A DNA stretch of 50,274 nucleotides, taken from contig CAMWQI010000003.1 of NCBI GenBank assembly GCA_947176345.1, forward strand, positions 1-50,274, given 5' to 3'. Source of the DNA: an uncultured Ruminococcus sp. GTDB lineage: Bacteria > Bacillota > Clostridia > Oscillospirales > Ruminococcaceae. Positions 42,952 to 50,274 of this stretch are shown in pieces. Position numbers and translations under genes: made by a program. Position 1 is the first letter of the stretch. Every line of letters begins with the position of its first letter. The notes below the pieces were generated by a model, which worked only from the letters and a program-made list of their open reading frames with translations, was not told where the DNA came from and did not search any database.

Positions 42952-44246
42952 TGAATAATGATATTGTTATTGATGTTAAAAATATAACAAAAAAATTCAG
43001 GATATATTTTGACAAAGGCTCACAACTGAAAGAAAAATTACTGTTCCGGAAACGCACCCGCTATGAAGAACGTGAAGTCCTGAAAGGAATAAGTTTTCAG
43101 GTCAGACGTGGTGAGGCTATCGGACTTATCGGTCATAACGGTTGTGGAAAAAGTACCACCCTTAAACTTCTCACTAAAATCATGTATGCCGATAGCGGTG
43201 AAATTGTCATGAAAGGAAGAGTTTCAAGCCTTATTGAACTGGGTGCAGGTTTTCACCCTGATATGTCCGGACGTGAAAATATATATACAAATGCATCTAT
43301 ATTCGGGCTTACCAAAAAGGAAGTAGACGCAAGGTTCAATAAAATTGTTGAATTTTCTGAACTGAAAGATTTCATTGATAATCCAGTAAGGACTTATTCG
43401 TCAGGTATGTATATGAGACTTGCTTTTTCTGTGGCAATAAATGTTGATGCGGATATTCTGCTTATTGATGAAATTCTTGCGGTTGGTGATACAAATTTTC
43501 AGACGAAATGTTTTAACCGTCTTCGTGAACTCAAATCACACGGCATGACAATTATTATAGTAACGCATGATTTATCTACTATTGAAAAATTCTGTGACAG
43601 GGCTATATGGCTGAATGATGGTATTATAGTACGTGAGGGACGTTCTGACGAAGTTGTTGATGCTTATTTCAGTTTCATGAATGACAAAAAAATTGAACAT
43701 GAAATCAAAACAGAAAAAGAAACTGAAAATATTCCGGAGCAGGCTTCCGAACCTAAACCACCGGAAGAAATAATTGAAATTCCGAAAGAAACTCCGGAAA
43801 ATAACAACGGTATAGATTATTCTGCTAACCGTTTCGGACTTAAATATGTTGAAATTAAAAAAGCAGAAATGTTAAATCATGAAAATAAAGATGTAAGAAT
43901 TTTCCGGACAGGCGAAAACCTGAAAATTAAAATTCATTATCACATAAATAAAAAACTTGATGAATATGTTTTCGGATTTGGTTTTTACACTTTAGAGGGA
44001 AAATGTCTTTACGGAAACAATACACAGCTTGACAGAATAAAATTAAATCCGACAAATTCAGACGGAATTATTTCAGTTGAAATTGAAAATCTTCCATTAC
44101 TTGCCGGACAATATATTCTTAATGTTGCTGTAGTTGATGCAGACGGCACACCTATGGATTTTTACCGGAATTACTGTGAATTTGAAGTCATATCAGATGA
44201 CAGAAGTACAGGTTATTTCAGTATATCTCATGAATGGAGGTTATAA
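42951..44246 (+). CDS. Polysaccharide ABC exporter ATPase with C-terminal glycan-binding domain (Wzt-like)
   Basis: 431 residues. Nucleotide-binding domain 1-245 with Walker A GLIGHNGCGKSTTLKLL, the family-specific LIELGAGFHPDMSGRENIY, signature YSSGMYMRLAF and Walker B ILLIDEILAVGD. An acidic, Pro/Glu-rich linker (about 245-290) leads to a Wzt_C-type beta-sandwich (VRIFRTGENLKIKIHYHI ... FGFGFYTLEGKCLYGNNT). In Wzt proteins that domain recognises the modified end of the finished glycan and licenses export. Its presence implies that the exported chain carries a terminal mark, for example methylation; the next gene is a methyltransferase. Confidence 0.93.
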   Translation: MNNDIVIDVKNITKKFRIYFDKGSQLKEKLLFRKRTRYEEREVLKGISFQVRRGEAIGLIGHNGCGKSTTLKLLTKIMYADSGEIVMKGRVSSLIELGAGFHPDMSGRENIYTNASIFGLTKKEVDARFNKIVEFSELKDFIDNPVRTYSSGMYMRLAFSVAINVDADILLIDEILAVGDTNFQTKCFNRLRELKSHGMTIIIVTHDLSTIEKFCDRAIWLNDGIIVREGRSDEVVDAYFSFMNDKKIEHEIKTEKETENIPEQASEPKPPEEIIEIPKETPENNNGIDYSANRFGLKYVEIKKAEMLNHENKDVRIFRTGENLKIKIHYHINKKLDEYVFGFGFYTLEGKCLYGNNTQLDRIKLNPTNSDGIISVEIENLPLLAGQYILNVAVVDADGTPMDFYRNYCEFEVISDDRSTGYFSISHEWRL

Positions 44247-44248
44247 TT

Positions 44249-45394
44249 TTGAGTATAGAATATGATAATCTTGAAACAGAAATTATTATAAAAAAATTAT
44301 CGGGAGTTTTTGAAATAATTCCCGATGCTGATTTTTCCGTAAGTGAAATAAATACAAAAATGCTTGATTCGCTTGACAGAATGAATAAAACTTCCGTTAA
44401 TCATTCATACAGACCAATACAGGCGGAGGGCATAAAAGGCAAAATATCATGCTTATTAAAGCGTTTTATCCGCCGAATGACATTCTGGTTTGTAGAGCCG
44501 TGCATGATACAACAAACGGACTATAATTGCGCAAATAACATTTTTTCGGCAGAAGTGAACTGTGAAATAAATACAATAAATTCACGTCTTGAAACTATCA
44601 ATGAACTTGAAAGAAAAATTAACGATATGAACGGACAAATAAGCAAAATGAATAATTATATTTCACAGACAGATAAATATATTTCTGAAATGGAAAATTC
44701 AATGAAAGAAATGCATAATTCACTTGAAAATATAAATATGACTTTTTCACAGTCCGGTGAGGACAGCATTATAAAATATATTTTCAATACACTGGGTCGG
44801 AAGATAGGAACTTACCTTGATTTAGGTGCAAACCATGCCTTTCATTTAAGCAATACCTATAATTTTTATGTGTCGGGTGCAAGAGGTGTACTTCTTGAGG
44901 CTAACCCCGAACTTGCTATGGAACTTGTAGAAAAACGTCCGGAAGATATTGTAATAAATAAATGCCTTGCGGAAAAATCCGGTGAAACTCTTGATTTCTA
45001 TATCCTGAACGGCGACGGACTTTCAACAAGCGACTACAACGCCGTGCAAAATTTCATTAAGGAAAACCCGTCACTTAAAATTACAAAAAAAATAACTATC
45101 AATTCCATAACAATAAATGAAATCATTGAGGAATATTTTCCGGAAAAAGCTCCCGACATAATGAATATCGATATTGAGGGCATGGAACTTTCAATACTTA
45201 AAATGACCGATTTTGAAAAATTCAGACCACTTATAATAATCTGTGAAATGATAGAATACAAAAACGGTCTCACAATAGGTCAGAAAAATAATGAAATTCT
45301 TGAATTTATGCAGAAAAATGATTATATTGAATTTGCATTCACCGGAATAAATTCTATCTTTATCGACAAGCGACAGGAGGATATAAAATCATGA
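44249..45394 (+). CDS. FkbM-family methyltransferase with N-terminal coiled coil
   Basis: About 381 residues. The likely start is TTG at 44249: GGAGG (44236-44240) stands 8 nt before it and the upstream gene stops 2 nt earlier. An in-frame ATG at 44234 overlaps the previous gene and precedes the ribosome site. Residues about 110-155 form a coiled coil (LETINELERKINDMNGQISKM). The C-terminal Rossmann domain has SQSGEDSIIKYIF, the SAM motif TYLDLGANHAFHLSN, LLEANPELA and MNIDIEGMELSILK, all FkbM hallmarks. It may O-methylate the glycan end; the coiled coil, as in chain-length regulators of ABC-type O-antigen systems, may measure chain length. The 3' end overlaps the next gene by 4 nt. Confidence 0.85.
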   Translation: MSIEYDNLETEIIIKKLSGVFEIIPDADFSVSEINTKMLDSLDRMNKTSVNHSYRPIQAEGIKGKISCLLKRFIRRMTFWFVEPCMIQQTDYNCANNIFSAEVNCEINTINSRLETINELERKINDMNGQISKMNNYISQTDKYISEMENSMKEMHNSLENINMTFSQSGEDSIIKYIFNTLGRKIGTYLDLGANHAFHLSNTYNFYVSGARGVLLEANPELAMELVEKRPEDIVINKCLAEKSGETLDFYILNGDGLSTSDYNAVQNFIKENPSLKITKKITINSITINEIIEEYFPEKAPDIMNIDIEGMELSILKMTDFEKFRPLIIICEMIEYKNGLTIGQKNNEILEFMQKNDYIEFAFTGINSIFIDKRQEDIKS

Positions 45395-47916
45395 ATATTG
45401 CTTTTGATGCAGTCGCAATTCTTGGCTACATGAGCAGAAACAGAGGTATCGGAAATTATGCGTTAAGTCAGTTTACCGGTATGGTAAACCGTGACAGTCA
45501 GAATAAATATTTTTTCCTGAATATGATTGATGGGGATTTTAAACTCTCTCCTATGATAACAAATAATAATTTCACGGAAGATTTCATAGATACCGGAAAA
45601 AATAATGTACTTCTCCGGAATGATGCCTACAGCGATATTATCGGAAACGTAATAAGGCGTTATATCCGCGAAAATAATATCGATATTTTCTATATAACAT
45701 CTCCATTTGAATCGTCTTTCACACTGTACAAAAAAGAATGGTTTGAGGGTGTGAAAGTAATCACGACAGTTTACGACATAATCCCATATGTAATGAAAAA
45801 TAAATATTTATCTGATAAAAACACATACAATTGGTACATGAAATGCGTTGAAAATCTCCGGTGGGCTGATGAATTATTTGTTATTTCCGACAGCGTAAAA
45901 AATGACCTTGTAAATTATCTTAAATTCAGTCCGGAAAATATACGTACAATATGGGGTGCAGTTGACGAAAAATACAGAATTATCGATATAAGCAATACTG
46001 AAAAATCTTTATTACTTGACAAATTCGGCATAACAAAGCCATTTATCATGTGTACTGGCGGTGAGGACGGACGGAAAAATCTTGACGGGCTTATACGTGC
46101 CTACTCGCTTATGCCGGAAAATATAAGAAATTCATATCAACTTGTTGTTGTATGTAAACTTTCCGAAAATGGCATGAAAAATTTAAAATCCGTTGCAGTT
46201 TCGCATAAAGTCGGACAAGATGTTATTTTTACCGGATTTGTTTCAGATGAGGAATTACTGAAATTTTATAACCTTGCCACATTAATGGCTTTTCCGTCAA
46301 AATATGAGGGTTTCGGACTTCCCATTGTTGAAGCGTGGGCTTGCGGTACACCTGTGCTTACTGCTGATAATTCAAGCCTTAAGGAAATAGCCGGTGATTC
46401 GGCAATGCTCGTAAATGCAGATATTGACCAATCGATAGCCGACGGCATGACAAAAATGCTCAGTGACAATAAAATTCTTTCTGAATACGCAGAAAAAGGA
46501 ATGAAACGTCTTGACCTATATCGTTGGAACAAAATAAATGATAATATAATTTCGCTTATAAATGATATTAATATAAACAAAATTAAGTTATCAAAAGAAG
46601 AAAATAAAAAAATAAAAATTGCATTTTTCACGCCACTTCCACCACTTGAGTCAGGAATTTCGGACTACAGTTATGACATAATAAAAGAATTAAGCAATTA
46701 TTGTAATATAGATGTTTTTGTTGAGGAAACATATAACGCAAACTGCATTTTTCCTGAAAATGTTTCGTTATATAGCCACCGTTCCTATCCGGCACGATAT
46801 AGAAATTATAAAGATACAATTTTTCAGGTGGGAAATTCTGAATATCATTTTTATATGTACCAGTATATAAAAAAATATCATGGAACGGTTGTCCTTCATG
46901 ACTATAATCTGCACGGGGCATTTTATCATTATGCCGTGACATTATGCAAGGGAAATTATGATTTATATAAAATTTTCATTGATAATGATTTTCCGAAATG
47001 TGAAAATTATATTAATGCACTCCTGAATGGTTCAGCAAATCCTGATTTATACGGCATGGAGCTTAACAGTTATCTCACTGATTCAGCAGACAGAATAATT
47101 GTACACAGTCAGTATTCAAGAAAGAAATTACTTGAAAAAAATATTTCAAGAAATGTTACTGTAATTCCGTTATATGCGGAAATTTTTCCGCTTACTGAAA
47201 ATAAATTAATAAAAGTAAAAAATAATTTTCCGGCTGATAAAATAATAATTTCTGCATTCGGCGGAATACACCGTACAAAAAGAATTATTCCGTTATTAAA
47301 GGCTTTTTCAGAATTAAAAAAAGAAAATGATAACATTCATTTAATGCTTGTCGGCAAACCTGCTCCGGATATTCAGTCGGAACTTGAAAATTTCATCACA
47401 TCTGAAAATCTGAAAGATTTCGTTACAATAACGGGATATACTGATATTGAAAAATTCAAGGAATATATTGATATGTCCGATATATGCCTTAATTTACGCT
47501 ATCCATACAATGGTGAAACAAGTGGCAGTTTAATGCGTATTCTTGCTAAAGGAAAATGTTCCGTCGTGAATGACATAGGAAGTTTTTCAGAAATTCCGGA
47601 TAACGCCTGTATGAAAATTCCGTCCGTTGAAAAAATGGGTGAAATTAATGAATCCGGTGAAATTTACAAAGCCCTGAAAGAACTTACCAAAAATCCGGCA
47701 GAACGCACAAAAATAGAAAAAAACGCCCGTGAATACGCTGAAAATGTTCTTGATATAAATAAAATCGCCGTGAAATATTTTAATATCATAAATGCAGATA
47801 AGAATAATTCTCCCGTCAATGAGGAAATTATTCATGCACTGAAAAACGATATAAATATTACATCCGGCGACATACAGGGCATTGCCCGTACATTGTCCTA
47901 TTCAAAAGGAAGTTGA
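45391..47916 (+). CDS. Double-domain GT4-type glycosyltransferase
   Basis: 841 residues made of two GT-B glycosyltransferase modules. Module 1 (1-395) begins MNIAFDAVAILGYMSRNRGIGNYA and has GGEDGRKNLDGLIRAY and the E-x7-E donor-site motif in KYEGFGLPIVEAWACGTPVL. Module 2 (about 409-841) begins KIAFFTPLPPLESGISDYSYDII, has AFGGIHRTKRIIPLLKAF, and NLRYPYNGETSGSLMRILAKGK in place of the first Glu motif. Such tandem enzymes act as polymerases or make two successive linkages in mannan-type O-antigens. It is the last gene of the glycan operon. Its stop lies 1 nt from the stop of the convergent exonuclease gene, with no terminator between. Confidence 0.9.
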   Translation: MNIAFDAVAILGYMSRNRGIGNYALSQFTGMVNRDSQNKYFFLNMIDGDFKLSPMITNNNFTEDFIDTGKNNVLLRNDAYSDIIGNVIRRYIRENNIDIFYITSPFESSFTLYKKEWFEGVKVITTVYDIIPYVMKNKYLSDKNTYNWYMKCVENLRWADELFVISDSVKNDLVNYLKFSPENIRTIWGAVDEKYRIIDISNTEKSLLLDKFGITKPFIMCTGGEDGRKNLDGLIRAYSLMPENIRNSYQLVVVCKLSENGMKNLKSVAVSHKVGQDVIFTGFVSDEELLKFYNLATLMAFPSKYEGFGLPIVEAWACGTPVLTADNSSLKEIAGDSAMLVNADIDQSIADGMTKMLSDNKILSEYAEKGMKRLDLYRWNKINDNIISLINDININKIKLSKEENKKIKIAFFTPLPPLESGISDYSYDIIKELSNYCNIDVFVEETYNANCIFPENVSLYSHRSYPARYRNYKDTIFQVGNSEYHFYMYQYIKKYHGTVVLHDYNLHGAFYHYAVTLCKGNYDLYKIFIDNDFPKCENYINALLNGSANPDLYGMELNSYLTDSADRIIVHSQYSRKKLLEKNISRNVTVIPLYAEIFPLTENKLIKVKNNFPADKIIISAFGGIHRTKRIIPLLKAFSELKKENDNIHLMLVGKPAPDIQSELENFITSENLKDFVTITGYTDIEKFKEYIDMSDICLNLRYPYNGETSGSLMRILAKGKCSVVNDIGSFSEIPDNACMKIPSVEKMGEINESGEIYKALKELTKNPAERTKIEKNAREYAENVLDINKIAVKYFNIINADKNNSPVNEEIIHALKNDINITSGDIQGIARTLSYSKGS

Positions 47917-47917
47917 A

Positions 47918-48895
47918 TTATATTTTTAATTTAACTGAACTGAAATTCATGCATTCTTTCAGAAGCAATTCTGAAAAATTTTCCCTTTCAAAGTCAATCG
48001 CTTTTTCGGACAGACCCTGTAAAGTCCTGTTATATTTTTCTTTCGGAATAACCTTGAATTTTTCAGGTGTTTTCATGTAAAGCAGAAGAAAATTATTCTT
48101 TTCGGGATTATTCTGCATTGAACTTGCAAATTTACTCCGGAGGTATATAAAATTCTTTGCCTCGTCGCTGTCCTCGCCTATTCCTGAATAATACAGCTTT
48201 TCCTTGTCGGTAAGTGGCACGGACAAAGCTGTTTCTTTTTGTTTTTTTTCAACTTCCATGCGACGTTTTTCAATTTTTTCAGTTCTTAAACGGCGTATTT
48301 CAGCAAGTTTTTCATTTTCCGATAAATCTTCTGTATATACTCCCTTATATATCACATAAAGTGCCAGTGCATCATTGAGGGCATTATGGAAACTTCCCGA
48401 AAGTGGCTTGTAATCGAATGCAGAAGCAAGTTCTTTTATGTTTACGGGTTCAGGAAGTTCAAGTTTTTCAGTGAGACTTTCCTGTATATCATAGATACGT
48501 TTTCCTACACGCTGAATATTTGCACATTCTTTGCCGAAACGCTGATGCTGTTTTGTATCAGACGCAAGAGCGGTCTTGTCAAAATTCCCCCATACATAAA
48601 TTTTATTGATATTATATTTTCGTATCAATCTTAGAATAACTGCCATAACGTCGTTGCTGTCGGGAGAATTATTTATTTCTTCCTGTGTAAGTTTTGTAAG
48701 TTTTTTGCATTGTTTTGTCATTTTCGGATAACGGTTAGGCTTTGAAGTACAGTAAAATCTTTCTTTTATATTATAACTTTCGTCGCATATCACAACCCCT
48801 GCCGAAAGTATTTCACTGTCAAGTTTATGTATACAGTAACCACACGTAAATTCAAAATCTGCAAAACAAAAATAGTTTTTTTCAATATTTTCCAC
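47918..48895 (-). CDS. DEDDh 3'-5' exonuclease, ERI1/KapD-like
   Basis: 325 residues. Exo I is FADFEFTCGY (Asp and Glu catalytic), Exo II IYVWGNFDKTAL (Asp), Exo III SGSFHNALNDALALYVIY (His and Asp, the DEDDh form). The C-terminal 130 residues are Lys/Glu-rich and helical, with a segment that could bind nucleic acid (TEKIEKRRMEVEKKQKE). The start is GTG at 48895 with GGGGG 7 nt upstream. A TATAAT lies at 48913-48918 on the minus strand but its -35 is weak. Such proteins degrade RNA or single-stranded DNA ends; substrate unknown. Confidence 0.85.
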   Translation of the reverse strand: MENIEKNYFCFADFEFTCGYCIHKLDSEILSAGVVICDESYNIKERFYCTSKPNRYPKMTKQCKKLTKLTQEEINNSPDSNDVMAVILRLIRKYNINKIYVWGNFDKTALASDTKQHQRFGKECANIQRVGKRIYDIQESLTEKLELPEPVNIKELASAFDYKPLSGSFHNALNDALALYVIYKGVYTEDLSENEKLAEIRRLRTEKIEKRRMEVEKKQKETALSVPLTDKEKLYYSGIGEDSDEAKNFIYLRSKFASSMQNNPEKNNFLLLYMKTPEKFKVIPKEKYNRTLQGLSEKAIDFERENFSELLLKECMNFSSVKLKI

Positions 48896-48937
48896 AATTT
48901 TTCCCCCTTTACATTATATCATCTTGTGAACTGCCGT

Positions 48938-49426
48938 TCAGTCTAATTTTTTTGTTTCAAACATAAGAACAGGATAACCCTCATAATAGGGCTTTACAAT
49001 TTCAGGGTGAGAATCTGCATATCTGAAAATTTCATCTGCAAGACCCTCTTTCAGAAAATCCACAAGCTGTGAAAGTGGTCTGTTGTAAAGCTCATCGCAT
49101 ATGGAGGCTATTGTTATAGCACGCCGACCAGAAATATTCATAATTCTGTAAGGCCATATACGGCAGTCAAAGGGCTTGCTGTCACTAAGAATACAGCCGT
49201 TTTCTGTGAGAGCCGGACATGAAAAAAGCCCTTCATCTGAAAATTCCTCTACCTTGAATATATATCCGTTGTCCTTGCTGATAAATTTTGTTGCCGGTTT
49301 TACTTCAAGTATTTTGTCACGTATTTCAGGTGTAAAAACGGGTGTTTCCCATACGTCGTAACGGTCAAATATACAGCACAGCCGGCACTCCGCACAGGAA
49401 CTTCCTTTCAGAATTTTTTTCAACAT
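48938..49426 (-). CDS. YkgJ-type cysteine-cluster protein
   Basis: 162 residues. The N-terminal CAECRLCC motif (C-x2-C-x2-CC) and the later Cys in FSCPALTENGCILSDSKPFDCRIWPYR make the eight-Cys pattern of the YkgJ/Fe-S-Zn cluster family (CxxCxxxCC-type). The segment SCPALTENGCILSDSKPFDCRIWP is diagnostic. Members bind an Fe-S or zinc centre; most are uncharacterised, some relate to flagellar methylation (FliB-like). No neighbour clarifies it. AAAGGATAAAG precedes the ATG. Confidence 0.88.
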   Translation of the reverse strand: MLKKILKGSSCAECRLCCIFDRYDVWETPVFTPEIRDKILEVKPATKFISKDNGYIFKVEEFSDEGLFSCPALTENGCILSDSKPFDCRIWPYRIMNISGRRAITIASICDELYNRPLSQLVDFLKEGLADEIFRYADSHPEIVKPYYEGYPVLMFETKKLD

Positions 49427-49461
49427 AACTTTATCCTTTCGGTTTATAATTTATTTTAATT

Positions 49462-49484
49462 AAAAAATGACTGCCACAGCAGTC
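49462..49484 (-). terminator. Terminator after the Nudix gene
   Basis: On the minus strand GACTGC (49479-49484), loop TGTG, GCAGTC (49469-49474), then ATTTTTT (49462-49468). It ends the Nudix gene transcript before the cysteine-cluster gene. Confidence 0.8.
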
Positions 49485-49492
49485 CCTAAAAA

Positions 49493-49906
49493 TCAATGAA
49501 TGTTTTTAATGGCATTTTTCGCTCTGGAAACAATAGTCCTGTCGTTTTCGTATGACAATATATTGACGGCATAAGATATATCCACCCATCGTATTTCTGC
49601 AATTTCACTCTCCTGCGGTGTAAAATCAACATTTTTCGCTCTGGCAAGAAAATATACAACAACCTTTACAGTGTCCTTTTTCGGTGAATAAGTAACGGTT
49701 TCACGGAATGTCGGGTCAATCATCACGTCTATAGCGGTTTCCTCTTTTATTTCACGCTTAGCAGTTTCCATTTCCGTTTCACCGTTTTCAACATGACCTT
49801 TCGGAAATGACCAGTGACCGCTGTTTATATGCTTGATAAGAAGTATTTCAGTATTGCCGTGAAATTTGCGGTAAACAATCGCTCCGCATGATTTTTCATA
49901 AAGCAT
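49493..49906 (-). CDS. Nudix hydrolase, diadenosine-tetraphosphatase-like
   Basis: 137 residues. The N-terminal CGAIVYRKFHGNTEILLIKH with HWSFPKGHVENGETEMETA is typical of Ap4A hydrolases (MutT/nudix, NUDT2-like). The Nudix box GHVENGETEMETAKREIKEETAI matches GX5EX7REUXEEXGU except Ala for the last Gly. The segment SYSPKKDTVKVVVYFLARA also fits. Reaction: hydrolysis of a nucleoside diphosphate linked to another group, probably Ap4A; not proven by sequence. It has its own promoter and terminator. Confidence 0.9.
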   Translation of the reverse strand: MLYEKSCGAIVYRKFHGNTEILLIKHINSGHWSFPKGHVENGETEMETAKREIKEETAIDVMIDPTFRETVTYSPKKDTVKVVVYFLARAKNVDFTPQESEIAEIRWVDISYAVNILSYENDRTIVSRAKNAIKNIH

Positions 49907-49956
49907 ACAATAAATCCTTTCCTGCCATACGGCATTATATATGTAGTTTCAGTAAT

Positions 49957-49985
49957 ATTATAACATGTTTTGTTGAATTTGTCTA
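49957..49985 (-). promoter_or_regulatory. Promoter of the Nudix gene
   Basis: On the minus strand TAGACA (49980-49985), 17 nt, TATAAT (49957-49962). The 314-nt gap 49907-50220 holds this and the divergent promoter at 50121; no gene is seen in it. Confidence 0.75.
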
Positions 49986-50120
49986 TAGATTATAAATAAA
50001 AAATATGTTACTTTTTGTAGAGGTATAAAAATAAAAAGATTTATCATATAAAATTAGTGGGCATACATTTGTGCAGTTTGACAAAATTTCCTATTCCGAC
50101 CAAAAGTTTGAAAAATACTA

Positions 50121-50149
50121 TTGACAATTTTAAACAAATGTGCTACCAT
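50121..50149 (+). promoter_or_regulatory. Promoter of the gene at the right edge
   Basis: TTGACA (50121-50126), 17 nt, TACCAT (50144-50149); AAAGGGGA (50206-50213) precedes the ATG at 50221. The -10 is weak (TACCAT), as often in regulated genes. Confidence 0.7.
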
Positions 50150-50220
50150 ATATATAAAGATATTAAATTCATTATAGATTTTATATTTTTAATATTTTAA
50201 CTATGAAAGGGGAATATGTT

Positions 50221-50274
50221 ATGAAAAACATAAAAAAATTAACCGCATTTATAGCAAGTCTTACACTTGCTGTA
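50221..50274 (+). CDS. Start of a secreted protein gene, truncated by the window
   Basis: 18 codons are visible: MKNIKKLTAFIASLTLAV. The Lys-rich N-terminus followed by a hydrophobic stretch is a typical Sec signal peptide. In ruminococci such openings often belong to dockerin-bearing or other extracellular proteins, but nothing further can be said. Confidence 0.75.
   Translation, partial: MKNIKKLTAFIASLTLAV

Overview
The window looks like chromosomal DNA from a low-GC anaerobic Firmicute of the Ruminococcus / Oscillospiraceae type. This rests on the 3' end of a GH94 cellobiose-phosphorylase-like gene, surface proteins with long Thr-rich linkers, an [FeFe]-hydrogenase maturase (HydE), sigma-A-type promoters (TTGACA/TTGATT-N17-TATAAT) and strong AAGGAGG ribosome sites. 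Genus is inference; no rRNA or tRNA gene was seen.

Layout. (1) 1-0.6 kb: GH94 tail, a short repeat and a bidirectional terminator. (2) 0.6-5.8 kb, minus strand: a small unknown gene and a four-gene Gld-like ABC export system (ATPase, ABC-2 permease, GldG-like protein, DUF4340 protein). (3) 5.9-14.35 kb, minus: the conserved translation/transcription operon rimP-nusA-ylxR-ylxQ-infB-(unknown)-rbfA-nrnA-truB-ribF, with its own promoter and a structured leader. (4) 14.6-20.1 kb, plus: an orphan sugar-type solute-binding lipoprotein, a tandem repeat, a large GT-C-like membrane protein and a membrane-anchored Big_2-domain protein. (5) 20.1-39.35 kb, minus: a very long branched-chain amino acid (BCAA) region, read as ilvB-ilvN-ilvC | chorismate mutase-like, two accessory genes, ilvD, a block of small accessory genes, leuC, leuD, three tandem paralogs, leuB, a DUF815 ATPase, ilvA, ridA, nadA, hydE. 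(6) 39.5-42 kb: a zinc-ribbon membrane protein and a convergent YitT-family protein. (7) 42.1-47.9 kb, plus: an ABC polysaccharide export pair (Wzm/Wzt type), an FkbM-type methyltransferase and a double-domain glycosyltransferase, probably making and exporting a surface glycan. (8) 47.9-49.9 kb, minus: a DEDDh exonuclease, a cysteine-cluster protein and a Nudix hydrolase; then the start of a secreted protein gene at the right edge.

How the genes work together. The BCAA enzymes cover acetohydroxyacid synthase, reductoisomerase, dihydroxyacid dehydratase, isopropylmalate isomerase and dehydrogenase, and threonine deaminase with RidA to clear its reactive enamine. leuA and the transaminase ilvE are not in the window. 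Expression at the ilvB end appears to be set by a ribosome-mediated attenuator: a 30-codon leader peptide rich in Ile/Val/Leu codons, mutually exclusive hairpins and a terminator.

The most unusual part is that small genes resembling immunity or accessory cargo (SUKH/SMI1-like, DUF4303-like, three tandem paralogs, VOC, GNAT, methyltransferase-like) are packed between the housekeeping BCAA genes. Between the first and second tandem paralogs lies a 40-nt remnant of the leuD 3' end that differs from the intact leuD end only at silent positions. That is a footprint of cassette insertion or allelic replacement at leuD. A second undescribed signal is a 22-nt-period repeat (core TCACACGCGAAATAC) found once after the GH94 gene and twice after the solute-binding-protein gene.
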